A DNA stretch of 64,000 nucleotides from Beijerinckiaceae bacterium (GCA_947474545.1 CANJJI010000004.1:1-64000); one strand, 5' to 3'; positions 25,936 through 35,756 are shown, counted from the stretch's first letter. Numbers and translations are program-made. Notes: generated by a model from the sequence alone, not told the origin.

Positions 25936-26154
25936 CTAGACTTTCGCCTTCTCTGCCCGTTTCTCAGCCACACGCTTCATGGCGGCTTTCGCCGCCTGAT
26001 AGGCCTTGGCCTCAAGGCCCCAATACATGCCTTTTTCCAGCGGGATCAAATTACCCGCCACATAAATCTCCCAGGCCCAGCGTGCATCGCGGCCATTGCC
26101 GCCGCGCGGGAGCAGTCTGAGGGAATATTCGGGATGTTCTGGCTGATCTGACAT
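25936..26154 (-). CDS. Conserved small hypothetical protein
   Basis: A 72-residue protein starting MSDQPEHPEYSL; a longer frame is open upstream but this start fits better. It has an aromatic core (WAWEIYVAG, then KGMYWGLEA) and a basic amphipathic C-terminal helix rich in Ala, Lys and Arg. No signal or membrane segment. I do not recognise a family. The C-terminal helix and aromatic core suggest a small folded protein rather than a chance frame. It precedes no obvious partner, and the next minus-strand gene upstream is the membrane protein at 26197. Confidence 0.6.
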   Translation of the reverse strand: MSDQPEHPEYSLRLLPRGGNGRDARWAWEIYVAGNLIPLEKGMYWGLEAKAYQAAKAAMKRVAEKRAEKAKV

Positions 26155-26196
26155 CTGACGAGTATGGCATGGAAAACTCGCGCAACCCAAAAAATC

Positions 26197-26586
26197 TCAA
26201 TCCTGCAGGATATCAAGCAACCGCAATATCAGGATCGTCAGGCTTGCGACTACAAAACTGTAAACAACAAGCCTGATGAAGGGCCGCTGGACGCGCGCTT
26301 TGCCTGGCATACCCATGGGGTAAATGACCGGCAACGGTGACCCCACGGGTGGCTTCTTTGCGCCGCCCCCATAAGTATCCGTGATTTTATGAAGAGTGCC
26401 GTTTTCGTCGTGAAATTCCACCATCGCCATGAAATATTCAGAACCATAATCGGTTCGCCGTTCATGATCGACAACCGTACCCTTGGTTCGTGACTTTGGA
26501 TATCTCAGAAACCACCAATCCTGGTAAACAAGATGGCCAAGAATGGGGGTCAGAAACAGGATTGCGATCCAAAGAAAAAGCGTCAC
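26197..26586 (-). CDS. DUF3592-like membrane protein
   Basis: A 129-residue protein with a transmembrane segment at about 2-21 and another at 103-123. The soluble middle (residues 30-95) has GTVVDHERR, a short beta-rich stretch, TDTYGGGAKKPPVG and LPVIYPMG, the pattern of DUF3592 domains, which are small beta folds exposed at the membrane. The reaction or partner is unknown. Located between the small hypothetical gene (43 bases) and the Bug gene (23 bases upstream of its start), all on the minus strand. Confidence 0.7.
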   Translation of the reverse strand: MTLFLWIAILFLTPILGHLVYQDWWFLRYPKSRTKGTVVDHERRTDYGSEYFMAMVEFHDENGTLHKITDTYGGGAKKPPVGSPLPVIYPMGMPGKARVQRPFIRLVVYSFVVASLTILILRLLDILQD

Positions 26587-26608
26587 AGGCAGCGCCTCCG
26601 CTGCTATA

Positions 26609-27667
26609 TTATTGCGCGCCGATTAAAAACTTCTTCATGACGACATCCTGCAATGTGGCCTTGCGTTCCGCACTCATGCCATTGATCAGGCCCAGTGCTC
26701 TCTCGCGCGTGACTTCCGGTGATTGAAAATCGATATAGCGCTCGAGACGCACGCCTTCTGCAATCACGGCGGGATCTGTTAGCACCTTGCGCACTATAGC
26801 GCGAATAAATGCAACGCGTTCGGGCGGCGCTTTCGGGTTCATCATGATGATCCGGCCGAGCGCGTCGATATCTGCGCGGGCGTTCATCCACCATGTCTGG
26901 GTTTCGTTGAGGCCGCCTTGTTCAAATATTGTAGGCATATCCGGCAGGAAGCGCGAACGGGCGCGCGCAACCACTGCGATGGCACGGTTTTGTCCGCTCT
27001 TTATATAGTTGTTAGCAGACGTATCGGATACATAGAGCGCGTCCATTTCGTTACGTGCGATGGCCAGCGAGCCTTCATTGCTGGAACGATAGCCAAGCAC
27101 AGCCCGGCATTTCATGGCAAACGCTTCACAGAGCATGGAGGCGCCGTCAGACAATCCGTCTATGGGGCCGGTGGCGGGCCAGCGCACCACATCGAGCGAT
27201 TTGAGATCTGCCAGAGTTTTGACTGGAGACTTCGGTTCCACCAGCACGACCCAGGGCGACTGGCTGACTGTGGCGAGAAAATTGATCCTGCTCAGATCAT
27301 ATTGCACTGTCTTGAGCTCAAATAACTGGGACATAACGGCTGCGCCGCCGTTCATGATGATAATCTGCTGGCCGTCATTATCTGTCGCGTACATCCGGTT
27401 AAGCGCGATCAAACCACCGACTGCACCTTGATTGTCTACGATAACGCTATTGCCGAGTTCGGTTGAAAAATAAGGCGCCAGTAGCCGGGCATAATTGTCA
27501 TAACCGCCACCGGGGCCGCCGCCAGCGATGAATCGCAAAGGGTGGGTTTTGTAATAGGTGATGGCATCGAGATCGCCGGGCGATTGGGCCATCGCCATGG
27601 ATGTGCCTGCCAACAGGGCAAACAAGGCCTGACAGGACCTTGTAATCAGCTTGGATAGACCGGCCAT
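26609..27667 (-). CDS. Bug/TctC family substrate-binding protein
   Basis: A 352-residue periplasmic binding protein. I trimmed to ATG at 27667, which has GGGGGA upstream and puts a signal peptide (ending SMAMAQ) at the N-terminus. The family loop HPLRFIAGGGPGGGYDNYARL occupies residues around 45-65 (shown here by its key FIAGGGPGGGYD). This paralogue differs strongly from those at 11727 and 36849. There is no TctA or TctB in the window. It would deliver a small carboxylate to an unlinked permease or act in sensing. It stands upstream of two small genes and downstream of the MacAB-like locus, on the same strand. Confidence 0.82.
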   Translation of the reverse strand: MAGLSKLITRSCQALFALLAGTSMAMAQSPGDLDAITYYKTHPLRFIAGGGPGGGYDNYARLLAPYFSTELGNSVIVDNQGAVGGLIALNRMYATDNDGQQIIIMNGGAAVMSQLFELKTVQYDLSRINFLATVSQSPWVVLVEPKSPVKTLADLKSLDVVRWPATGPIDGLSDGASMLCEAFAMKCRAVLGYRSSNEGSLAIARNEMDALYVSDTSANNYIKSGQNRAIAVVARARSRFLPDMPTIFEQGGLNETQTWWMNARADIDALGRIIMMNPKAPPERVAFIRAIVRKVLTDPAVIAEGVRLERYIDFQSPEVTRERALGLINGMSAERKATLQDVVMKKFLIGAQ

Positions 27668-27844
27668 GTGTTTCCCCCAAATGAATTGAGGCGATGTTAT
27701 GATGGGAGAGACATTGCGGCAAGCCAGATGGAACAGCATCCGGAAGCGGTAGTTTGGACGGCGTAGAATATCTGCGTCACAAAACGGTCTGGACTCTCAG
27801 ACAAGATTTCACCTTTCGCAGCGCAATTGCGTATCTCAGAACAT

Positions 27845-29050
27845 TCACTCGTGCCGGAGTGCTTCGATCGGGTCCATATGTGCAGCGCCACGGGCTGGAA
27901 AATAACCGAAGACAACGCCGACAGCGGCAGAAAAAACAAAGGCAACAAAGACAATCATGGGATCGACGACGAAGGGTATGTTCATAAAGCGTGCAGCAAC
28001 AAAGGCGAAGCCGAGGCCGGTGCCTATTCCAACGATGCCGCCAAATATCGAAAGCACGACAGCCTCGACCAGAAACTGCATGAGAACCTGACTTTCAAGC
28101 GCGCCGATCGCCAGCCTTATGCCGATTTCCCGCGTTCGTTCGGTCACAGATACGAGCATGATGTTCATGATGCCAATGCCGCCGACCAGCAGACTGACGC
28201 CTGCAACTGCTGCCAGAAGGCCTGTCAACATCGTGGTTGCTGCAGCCTGAGTTTCGGCAACCTGCTTCATGTCGCGAACTGTGAAATCATCGCGCTTGCC
28301 TGGCGTAATGTTTCGCCTTTCCCGCAAAAGGAATTCTATGTCGGTCTGGACTTTTGCTGTGTCAATTCCATCCTCAGCAGAAACATAGATCGTTGGAATA
28401 TCGCTGTTGCCAGCTATACGCCGGTGAAACGTGCGCAATGGCATAATGACGATGTCATCCTGATCAGAGCCAAAACTTGATTGTCCCTTGCCTTCGAGAA
28501 CGCCGATAACTTCGCACGAAATCTTGTTGACCCGGATTGCGCGCCCGATGGGCTCGCTGGAACCAAACAGGCGCGTTCGCACTGTTGTTCCAATAATGCA
28601 GGCGGCGCGGCCACTTCTCAATTCACCTTCGAGAAAGGTACGGCCACTGTCGAGAGACCATGCCTGGGCGATAAAGTAATTGTTGTCTGTGCCGCGAACC
28701 GGCGTCATCCGGTTTTCGGAACCTGATACAAGCGTCACTGCCTTTTGCGCTACAGGCGCAACGACCTGAATGCCGCGCAACTGGCTTCGCAAAGCCTCGA
28801 TATCCCGAATGTTGAACGGTTTGGCATCAGCGCTCGCCCGTCCCGGCCCGAACTGGCCCGGGCTCAGAAATAGAAGGTTGCTGCCAAGCCGAGACAAGTC
28901 GGCTTTTACTTTTGCTGTTGTGCCATTGCCAATCGTCACCATGGCAATCACCGCGGCTACGCCAATGACGATGCCGAGCACTGTCAGAGAGGAGCGCAGG
29001 ACATTCCGGAATATTGCCTGGCGGGCAAGTCTGATTGTTTCAAGCAGCAT
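27845..29050 (-). CDS. MacB-type ABC transporter permease
   Basis: A 401-residue permease with one N-terminal transmembrane helix (about 20-42), a large periplasmic domain (about 45-280) and three C-terminal helices (near 283-305, 330-355 and 365-390). This is the MacB/LolC-type layout. It begins LETIRLARQAIFRNVLRSSLT, shows GTDNNYF in the periplasmic part and ends DPIEALRHE, the usual C-terminal signature. Unlike E. coli MacB, the ATPase is a separate gene, with which it overlaps by 11 bases. Together with the adaptor at 29781 it should form a tripartite exporter with an outer-membrane channel encoded elsewhere. Confidence 0.92.
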   Translation of the reverse strand: MLLETIRLARQAIFRNVLRSSLTVLGIVIGVAAVIAMVTIGNGTTAKVKADLSRLGSNLLFLSPGQFGPGRASADAKPFNIRDIEALRSQLRGIQVVAPVAQKAVTLVSGSENRMTPVRGTDNNYFIAQAWSLDSGRTFLEGELRSGRAACIIGTTVRTRLFGSSEPIGRAIRVNKISCEVIGVLEGKGQSSFGSDQDDIVIMPLRTFHRRIAGNSDIPTIYVSAEDGIDTAKVQTDIEFLLRERRNITPGKRDDFTVRDMKQVAETQAAATTMLTGLLAAVAGVSLLVGGIGIMNIMLVSVTERTREIGIRLAIGALESQVLMQFLVEAVVLSIFGGIVGIGTGLGFAFVAARFMNIPFVVDPMIVFVAFVFSAAVGVVFGYFPARGAAHMDPIEALRHE

Positions 29051-29777
29051 GGGCGCGTGCCTCTCCGCTCACATCACTTGCAATCTTGCCGTCGACGAAC
29101 TTGATGATGCGGCGTGCGTAATCCGCCATGTCGGATTCATGCGTCACCATGATCACGGTGATATTGCGATCACGGTTCAATCCTGTGATCAGTTGCATGA
29201 TTTCATGACTGGTTTTGGTGTCGAGATTTCCTGTGGGTTCATCGGCCAGCAATACGGCAGGGTTTGTCACGATAGCACGCGCAATCGCTACACGTTGCTG
29301 CTGACCGCCTGAAAGCATGCTTGAGACGTGGTTGGCCCGATTTTCAAGACCAACTTGTTCCAGCGCGCGCATGGCTGCTTGCCGGCGCTCGGAAAATTTC
29401 ATTCCGCGGTAGATAAGAGGCAACTCCACATTTTCAACCGCGCTGGTGCGCGCAAGCAGATTGAATCCCTGAAAAACGAATCCGATGTAATGGCGGCGCA
29501 GCAGGGCGCGCTGGTCCCGGCTGAGGGCGCCAGCTTCAATTCCAAGGAATGAATAGCTTCCGGAGGTTGGGGTATCCAGGCAGCCGATCATGTTCATGGC
29601 CGTCGATTTGCCAGAGCCCGACGGCCCCATAATCGCGACAAACTCGCCGCTCTGTATTGTCAGATCTACGCCGGCAAGCGCATGAACAATGGCTTCTCCA
29701 CTGCCATAAATTTTCTCGACATTCCTGAATTCGATCAGGGATTGGCCGGGATTTGCAGATTCAGGTTCCGGTGGCAT
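29040..29777 (-). CDS. ABC transporter ATP-binding protein (MacB/LolD type)
   Basis: A 245-residue nucleotide-binding subunit with Walker A GPSGSGKST near residue 52, signature LSGGQQQRVAIAR near 159, Walker B LLADEPTGNLD near 179 and a switch His in VTHESDMADYA. The spacing and the GCLDTPTSG loop are those of the MacB/LolD class. The ATG is only three bases from the stop of the adaptor gene and its end overlaps the permease start by 11 bases, so the three genes form one operon in the order adaptor, ATPase, permease. Confidence 0.93.
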   Translation of the reverse strand: MPPEPESANPGQSLIEFRNVEKIYGSGEAIVHALAGVDLTIQSGEFVAIMGPSGSGKSTAMNMIGCLDTPTSGSYSFLGIEAGALSRDQRALLRRHYIGFVFQGFNLLARTSAVENVELPLIYRGMKFSERRQAAMRALEQVGLENRANHVSSMLSGGQQQRVAIARAIVTNPAVLLADEPTGNLDTKTSHEIMQLITGLNRDRNITVIMVTHESDMADYARRIIKFVDGKIASDVSGEARAHAA

Positions 29778-29780
29778 GGG

Positions 29781-31067
29781 TCACCTGCGTTGCGCAGTAT
29801 CGACGATGACAGCGTCGCCTGCCTGCAGATCGCCACGGACGATTTGCGTACGCAGACCATCACTCGATCCAACCGTCACGCGTACTGGCAGAGCCTGTCC
29901 ATCGCGCAGAACAAATATCCGCGCGGCGGCTCCGGTTGCACGTTGCTGGCTTGCAGGACGAAATTGCGGACGTGGACTTGGAAGCAGGCGATCGAGAAGC
30001 GTACGGTTTTGGGCCGGGGCGACGATTTGCGGGGGTTGGAAACGCAGGGCCTGATTGGGGACGGTCAATGCGTCCTTCAATTGTTCGACGACTATTTCCG
30101 CAGTTGCGGTCATCCCCGGGAGAAGCTGCAGCGCAGAATTGTCGGTTGTCAAAACAGCTTTGTACGTGACGACACCCTGCACGACTTCCGATCCATAGCG
30201 CAGCATGCGGATCTGTGCGTCGAACTTCTTGTCGGGATAGGCATCGACGGAAAATGCCGCTTTTTGCGCTTCACGAACCCTACCCACGTCGGCTTCGTCG
30301 ACATCGACCTGAACTTCCATGCGCTTCAGATCTTCGGCGATGGTGAATAGAACCGGCGCCTGCAATGAAGAGGCGACGGTCTGCCCGGGGTCAACCTTGC
30401 GCATCAATACGACACCGTTGATCGGTGATGTAATGCGGGCCCGCGACAAGTTGGTTTCATCGAGACGTAACTGGGCTTCGGACATCTCCACATTTGCCTT
30501 GGCGGTCTCCACGGCGACAACAGCGCGATCATAGGCTGCCTTGGCTGTGTCGAGGTCCTGTGCGGAACTGACATTGTGCGCGGCCAAGGACTTCTTGCGG
30601 TCGTAGATCTGATGCTTTTCTGCAAGCGAGACGTTTGCGTCCTGCACTGAAGCGCGCGATGCACTCAGGCGGGCGCGGGAATTTTCGACAGATGCGGTCA
30701 GCTTGGTTGTATCTAATTCTGCGAGTACATCCCCTTTTTTAACGGTTGTATTAAAGTCGACGTTCACCTGACGCATGACACCAGACAATTCGCTGGAAAT
30801 GTCGACCTTGTTTGTTGGTTGCACGGTACCTGTGGCCGTGACTTTGATGACCAGTTCTGCCCTTTCAGCGGGGGCAGTTACGAATGTATAGGGCACGCGG
30901 GCGGCGTTGGGATTGTACCAGTAACGCCACCCGCCAAAGGCAGCCGCGCCACCGATGAGAAGAAGGACGATGTTTCGCGGCCGGAAAATGCGGCGTACAG
31001 GGGATGCCCCAACCCCAAGAAGAGCCTCGATTTCAGCCCGTTGCTCCTTGGATGAATTCATGTTCAT
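29781..31067 (-). CDS. MacA-type periplasmic adaptor protein
   Basis: A 428-residue membrane-fusion protein. An inner-membrane anchor spans about 32-50. It is followed by a barrel-sandwich (lipoyl-like) half, KVDISSELSGVMRQVNV, a long alpha hairpin rich in Ala, Lys and Glu (about 115-190), the second half ITSPINGVVLMRKVDPGQ and a beta-barrel domain. This links the inner-membrane ABC exporter to an outer-membrane channel. It begins the three-gene exporter operon. The C-terminal region past residue 350 contains an Arg- and Pro-rich insertion not usual in E. coli MacA. Confidence 0.9.
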   Translation of the reverse strand: MNMNSSKEQRAEIEALLGVGASPVRRIFRPRNIVLLLIGGAAAFGGWRYWYNPNAARVPYTFVTAPAERAELVIKVTATGTVQPTNKVDISSELSGVMRQVNVDFNTTVKKGDVLAELDTTKLTASVENSRARLSASRASVQDANVSLAEKHQIYDRKKSLAAHNVSSAQDLDTAKAAYDRAVVAVETAKANVEMSEAQLRLDETNLSRARITSPINGVVLMRKVDPGQTVASSLQAPVLFTIAEDLKRMEVQVDVDEADVGRVREAQKAAFSVDAYPDKKFDAQIRMLRYGSEVVQGVVTYKAVLTTDNSALQLLPGMTATAEIVVEQLKDALTVPNQALRFQPPQIVAPAQNRTLLDRLLPSPRPQFRPASQQRATGAAARIFVLRDGQALPVRVTVGSSDGLRTQIVRGDLQAGDAVIVDTAQRR

Positions 31068-31224
31068 GACGCAGCCCCGCCGCGTGGGTGAGCCATAAAA
31101 TCAGAGCCCGCAGGCATACGCTGGGGCTCAACCACCGATGCTGATTGCTTATCAGCCTGCTGCTATATTGTAATTGACAGGGATCAACGCTACCGGGGCG
31201 GCTCAAGCATTGCAGGCAAATGAG

Positions 31225-32883
31225 CTATTTTCCAGAAATCTTTGCGATCAGGGCTTCTGCTTCAGTATTTCCTGTTGTCCCGCGCCAGGCGACAACCTGA
31301 TCGGGACGTATCAATGCGAGATCCGCCTCATAGAGGTCGCGCAGGTTTTTGTCTTTTATAGTGGTGATCTGAAGGGGCATTCCCGCAGCTTTCGCGGCGC
31401 TAACCAAATTGTCTATGCCGTCAGTGGTTTCGCCCATCTGAAGTAGCGTCCAGTCGAACCCAAATTTATCGTAAAGAGAGGTTCCATCCGCAAACCACAT
31501 GTGGGGCGCGCGGCCGCCGGGGCAGGCCGTGGGATGGTAAATGTTTGGGCCGTCGGGTGGGGGCTTTGTGCCATCGCTTGCAATGATCTCACAGCCGTCG
31601 TAGCGCGCGCCCAGCGTGAAGCCTGGGATGTTGAACTCTGCCCGGGCGTGTTTGTTGTAATATTCGCCTGCGATATGGCGGGCTTCCTCGCCTTTCGGGG
31701 TCGCCTGTTCAAGTTCGGGCACAGCGACGAAATTACCCAGGGAATCTGCAAACGCCCGCGCATAACCGGTGTTGCGAACGGCGACGGCGCGCCTCTCCGT
31801 GTCGTAGGATTGCAGCAAGCTTTCGCCGCCGTAGCCTTGCAGGACCGCGCTCAATTTCCAGGCAAGATTTACAGCATCTTCAATGGCCGTGTTGTAGCCC
31901 ATGCCGCCGGCGGGCGTGAATAGATGCGCGGCATCGCCACCAATGAAAGCGTTGCCCTGGCGCATCCTTTCCGCAACAAGCGTATATCCTGCGGTCCAGG
32001 AGACGCGGGACAGGATTTCGATCGGCAATTCTTTCCCCCATCCGGTGAAAACCTGACGTTTAGCTTCCGCTTCATCAATGAGATCTTCATCCTGGCCGGG
32101 CTTCAGCTGGAAGTGAAAGGAAAACTCCTCCTTGCCGTCGATGGCTGTCATGAACGCACGTTGTTCAGCATTCACAGTCACGTTCATCCAGGCCGGCGAA
32201 TTTGGCATTTGCGCATAATAGCTTGGGCATTTGAGATAGATCGCATACATGCGCCCACCCATGAATTCGCGCTGGCGGCCACTTTCCCCGGCATAGGACA
32301 CCCCCATCTGCTTGCGTACGAGCGAGCGTCCGCCATCTGCGCCAACGATGAATTTGGCGCGCGTGATTGTTTGCGGGCCGCCGTTCAATGGTTCGGTCAC
32401 GCAGTCCACATGCGTTCCAAAATCGGTGAATCCAACAAAACGCGTTTCAAAATGGATTTCGTTGGTTGGATATTTGCGGGCGTGTTTCAGCAGCACCTGC
32501 TCGACATATTTTTGCGAGACGCGATGAGGCAATTCTGCCGCGCTCCAGGCGCCCGAAAGGCCCTTGATGATTTCTTTGGCATCCTTGGCGGTGGGCAGGC
32601 TGAAGCGGGCCAGTTCGTATTTTGAAATCCGTGTAAAATAGGCGATGTCGGGCGGATAATCGGGCGGCATGCCCATGGCGCGAATTTCGTCGGCAAAGCC
32701 GTGGCGACGGTAATGCTCCATGGACCGGGCTTGGGTCGCATTGGCCTGCGGATTGAAGGCAGTCGTTGATTTGGTGTCGACCAATGTGGCGGCGACGCCT
32801 CTGCGGCCAAACTCATTTGCCATCATCAGCCCGCACGGGCCGCAGCCAACGATGAAAACGTCTGTTTCGCGCGGTATGCTCAT
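31225..32883 (-). CDS. FAD-dependent aromatic monooxygenase (TfdB/PheA-like)
   Basis: A 552-residue paralogue of the enzyme at 17737. FAD motif GCGPCG at residues 11-16, DG motif VGADGGRSLVRK near 169 and GD motif GGDAAHLFTPAGG near 300 are intact, and the C-terminal thioredoxin-like domain has the shared LIRPDQ motif. It probably hydroxylates a phenolic ring with NAD(P)H and oxygen. Its nearest same-strand neighbours are the CYTH-CHAD gene upstream (69 bases) and the exporter operon downstream (157 bases). An export link is possible but not shown. Unlike its paralogue it has no MetE-like partner beside it. Confidence 0.9.
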   Translation of the reverse strand: MSIPRETDVFIVGCGPCGLMMANEFGRRGVAATLVDTKSTTAFNPQANATQARSMEHYRRHGFADEIRAMGMPPDYPPDIAYFTRISKYELARFSLPTAKDAKEIIKGLSGAWSAAELPHRVSQKYVEQVLLKHARKYPTNEIHFETRFVGFTDFGTHVDCVTEPLNGGPQTITRAKFIVGADGGRSLVRKQMGVSYAGESGRQREFMGGRMYAIYLKCPSYYAQMPNSPAWMNVTVNAEQRAFMTAIDGKEEFSFHFQLKPGQDEDLIDEAEAKRQVFTGWGKELPIEILSRVSWTAGYTLVAERMRQGNAFIGGDAAHLFTPAGGMGYNTAIEDAVNLAWKLSAVLQGYGGESLLQSYDTERRAVAVRNTGYARAFADSLGNFVAVPELEQATPKGEEARHIAGEYYNKHARAEFNIPGFTLGARYDGCEIIASDGTKPPPDGPNIYHPTACPGGRAPHMWFADGTSLYDKFGFDWTLLQMGETTDGIDNLVSAAKAAGMPLQITTIKDKNLRDLYEADLALIRPDQVVAWRGTTGNTEAEALIAKISGK

Positions 32884-32952
32884 CTTGTTACACCCTGCCT
32901 TTGTGCCGCTGCATAGTCGGACCGGCGGGCGTGAGCAAGTAGGGAGGCCTCT

Positions 32953-34575
32953 CTATTTGCGAGTCCGATCCCAGAACCTTTTGACTTTTTTGAAAGAATT
33001 GAATTGGTCGATAAGTCCGGCATCAGCTTCCGCCTGTCCTCGGGCCGTCCAGCCGGTGACGATGCCCGCAGCCCGTGCCGACTTTGGTCCTGCGCGCCTT
33101 TCAATATCTGCTATTATGGTGTTTGCGACCAAGCCATCATTAAATACGCCCAGCGCATCCTGAAATTGCCCGGCCACGCGGACATATTTTCGCGCTGTTC
33201 CCGGATGTTCGAACAATTCCCGGAATAGTTCAGCGCAGTAGCGTATATTTTTTAAAATGATCCGGAGTTCGTGGCGCAATTCTCCTGACATGGCTTCAAG
33301 CGTTTGCCCGCTTTTTCTGGCTTTCCGATCAAGCTTGTGAAGCGCATGGGCAGCAAGTTTAGCCGCGGGTTGCCCCAGAGACATAAGGTGCTGCGCTTCA
33401 AGCCCTTCTTGCCAGCCGTGACGCGCAATAAAGGACCGCAGCTCCAGGACAAACCGGGTCGTTTGGGGCGCCGCCAACATGGCATGAGCGCGTCCATAAC
33501 CTTCTTCCCGGCGTTCTTGCGCAGCTTGAATAAAGGCATCAACGCTTTCGTCATGGGCGCAATATTTGAAAGGCCCTCGCTCCAGCATGGAAATGAACAC
33601 GTCGGTGTCGCGCGCATCACCGAGCGCAGCCGCTATTTCCTTGCCGTCCGTCCTGAATGCCAGAAATTTCGGGTGAGGTATGGTCCGGTGAAATAACTTG
33701 AGAACCGCACGCAACCTGCGGATTCCCACCCTCATCTGATGAATGGCTTCAGCATTGTCCGATTGGAGCAGCGCCGGCCAGTTCAGCACGAAATGGTCCA
33801 GACATTCGGTCAGACTTGCGCCAATGAGGTCATCCAGCCGCATATCGCTGTCCAACGGGGGACTTTGGGCCCGGCGCACGGCAATCTTGTCGTCAGCGGC
33901 AAGGCCGAAGCCGCGCTGAGATTTTGTCAGCAGTCCAAGGCGCAGATTATAGGCGGCCGAAAGCTGTTCGGCGAAAGCGTAGAGGTCGGCGGCTTCACCT
34001 TGCTTGAGTTCCAGCTCGATTTCCCGCACAGGCACTTTGCTCTTCCCATCGATAATGTTGCCAATATCGAGGGCCACCTCGATTTTCGACGAAGCTATGG
34101 CGATGTCGATCGTCCGCCGGCGGATTTGTGTGCTGAAATGCGGAATCAACGGAGCGCCGCCTGTCAGCAATTGTAATTCCGCCGCGACTTCCTGGCCAAA
34201 AAGGTCAATTTCCGGTTCTCCGCCAGGGCATTTCACTTCCAGTTCGTTTCTCGTGTCGGAAGCTGTGTTGGGACCATCGGACCACTTCAGGGTTTGAATG
34301 AAGCGGCCTTGCGACTTGCGTACGCGCAGAACGATCCCCCGCGACCACAATGCGCTGCCCGGCGTATCAAAATAGACAGATGACAAGTTACGCGCCGGGG
34401 CGGCGCCTTCTGCGTCTTTCATCAGGGATGCAAATGCAGAGTCGAGTGATTCTTGAGGGCCATCCAGCTTAATTTCGCATTCCTGAAACGGAGCGATGGG
34501 GACGACCGCCTCAATGCCTGGCGCCAAAGCAGCAGGGTGCGGTCTTTCAACCACTTCAATTTCTGGAAAACTCAA
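32953..34575 (-). CDS. CYTH and CHAD domain-containing protein
   Basis: A 540-residue two-domain protein. The CYTH domain (about 28-215) opens with ExExK at residues 32-36, the triphosphate-binding signature. The CHAD domain (about 240-530) is helical, with conserved His and Arg/Lys residues (IHQMRVGIRRLRAVLK, then LRHELRIILKNIRY). CYTH-CHAD proteins hydrolyse or bind inorganic triphosphate and polyphosphate. The start is TTG at 34575, with AGAGG six bases upstream, and no better in-frame ATG precedes the ExExK motif. It is divergent from the decarboxylase-like gene at 34758. Cytoplasmic; likely phosphate or granule related. Confidence 0.9.
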   Translation of the reverse strand: MSFPEIEVVERPHPAALAPGIEAVVPIAPFQECEIKLDGPQESLDSAFASLMKDAEGAAPARNLSSVYFDTPGSALWSRGIVLRVRKSQGRFIQTLKWSDGPNTASDTRNELEVKCPGGEPEIDLFGQEVAAELQLLTGGAPLIPHFSTQIRRRTIDIAIASSKIEVALDIGNIIDGKSKVPVREIELELKQGEAADLYAFAEQLSAAYNLRLGLLTKSQRGFGLAADDKIAVRRAQSPPLDSDMRLDDLIGASLTECLDHFVLNWPALLQSDNAEAIHQMRVGIRRLRAVLKLFHRTIPHPKFLAFRTDGKEIAAALGDARDTDVFISMLERGPFKYCAHDESVDAFIQAAQERREEGYGRAHAMLAAPQTTRFVLELRSFIARHGWQEGLEAQHLMSLGQPAAKLAAHALHKLDRKARKSGQTLEAMSGELRHELRIILKNIRYCAELFRELFEHPGTARKYVRVAGQFQDALGVFNDGLVANTIIADIERRAGPKSARAAGIVTGWTARGQAEADAGLIDQFNSFKKVKRFWDRTRK

Positions 34576-34757
34576 GTTACGCCTCTATGACATCCGCCCC
34601 CCAAATTCGTGCATTGCGCAGCATTTCGTCAAGGGAAATCGGAAATTGTTCGTTTATTGGTTGGAAATGCGTGAGATTGCAGCCATAAAATCCTGTGGCT
34701 CGCAAAATAAGACAGTTTTGTGACAATATGAATGGGCGCGCCGACGGGATACTTTCC

Positions 34758-35756
34758 ATGAGAACCAGAAAAGAAATCAGCATAGCTTTCGCCGAAAACC
34801 CGCGAACACGGCCAATACTTGATGGCCGTGTGCAGGCCGAAGGGATTGATCTTTTACCCAGTGCTGGCAACCCGGGCGATATATTCTGGCGGCAATTACA
34901 CTATGGCGACTTCGATGTCGCCGAAATGTCCTTCTCCTCTTTGATGATTGCCAAAGCCAGGGGCGACGACCGTTTTGTTGGCCTGCCGATCTTTACCACG
35001 CGGCGCTTTTTTCATTCGCATATTCTTGTGCGAAAAGGATCACGCATCGAACGTCCGGAAGACCTGAAGGGAAAGCGCGTTGGCGTGACCGAATATCAGC
35101 AAACCGGCGCGTTATGGACGCGCGGGGCGCTTGAGCATGAATGGGGTGTCCGGTCTCAGGACATGGAATTCTTCATGGAGCGTACGCCCGAAAAGAGCCA
35201 CGGCGGCGCAACGGGATTTAAACCGCCTGCGGGCGTGACCGTGCATCAGATTCCTGAAGACAAGAGCGTCGCCTCCATGATGCTTTCAGGGGAACTTGAC
35301 GCCGCCATTCATTATCGTGGCCACGTCAATCTTGTGAATCGTTCGCGCGCAAATCTCGTCACTCATCTGGATATCAAGACATTGTTTGCCGATACGGCGG
35401 CTGAGGGCGCGCGTTATTATGCAAAGACGAAGATTTTCCCGATCAATCATGGCATGGTCATCAAGCGGGAGCTGGCGGAAAAACATCCGTGGCTGATTAT
35501 CAATCTCATCAAGGCGTTTAACGATGCCAACGCTATATGCGAGGCTGAACGTCAACAGCACGTGGAATATCATATCGATTCAGGCCTGCTGCCGCCTTCG
35601 GCGCGGGAGGCTATGAAAAAGCAAATCGTATATTACGGTATTCCCGAAAACCGGCTGGTGCTTGAAACGGCTGCGCTCTATTCTCTCGAGCAAGGTTTGA
35701 CGCCACGGCTGATGAAACTCGAAGACGTGTTCGCCGAAAGCGCGATGGAAATGTAA
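34758..35756 (+). CDS. 4,5-dihydroxyphthalate-decarboxylase-like / substrate-binding-fold protein
   Basis: A 332-residue protein with the fold of periplasmic binding proteins (DLKGKRVGVTEYQQTG, then PEDKSVASMMLSGELDAAIHYRG) but with no signal peptide; it starts MRTRKEISIAF. The family includes 4,5-dihydroxyphthalate decarboxylase and is often auto-annotated as an ABC binding protein. A cytoplasmic location favours an enzyme, so removal of a carboxyl group from a hydroxylated aromatic acid is my preferred reading. ATG at 34758 was chosen; upstream GTG 34695 and ATG 34728 are alternatives. It forms a pair with the epimerase-like gene 22 bases later. Confidence 0.75.
   Translation: MRTRKEISIAFAENPRTRPILDGRVQAEGIDLLPSAGNPGDIFWRQLHYGDFDVAEMSFSSLMIAKARGDDRFVGLPIFTTRRFFHSHILVRKGSRIERPEDLKGKRVGVTEYQQTGALWTRGALEHEWGVRSQDMEFFMERTPEKSHGGATGFKPPAGVTVHQIPEDKSVASMMLSGELDAAIHYRGHVNLVNRSRANLVTHLDIKTLFADTAAEGARYYAKTKIFPINHGMVIKRELAEKHPWLIINLIKAFNDANAICEAERQQHVEYHIDSGLLPPSAREAMKKQIVYYGIPENRLVLETAALYSLEQGLTPRLMKLEDVFAESAMEM

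Noticed and set aside
34695-34757. Signal peptide on the decarboxylase-like protein from GTG 34695
   Set aside because: The extension (MARKIRQFCDNMNGRADG) is polar and lacks a hydrophobic core.
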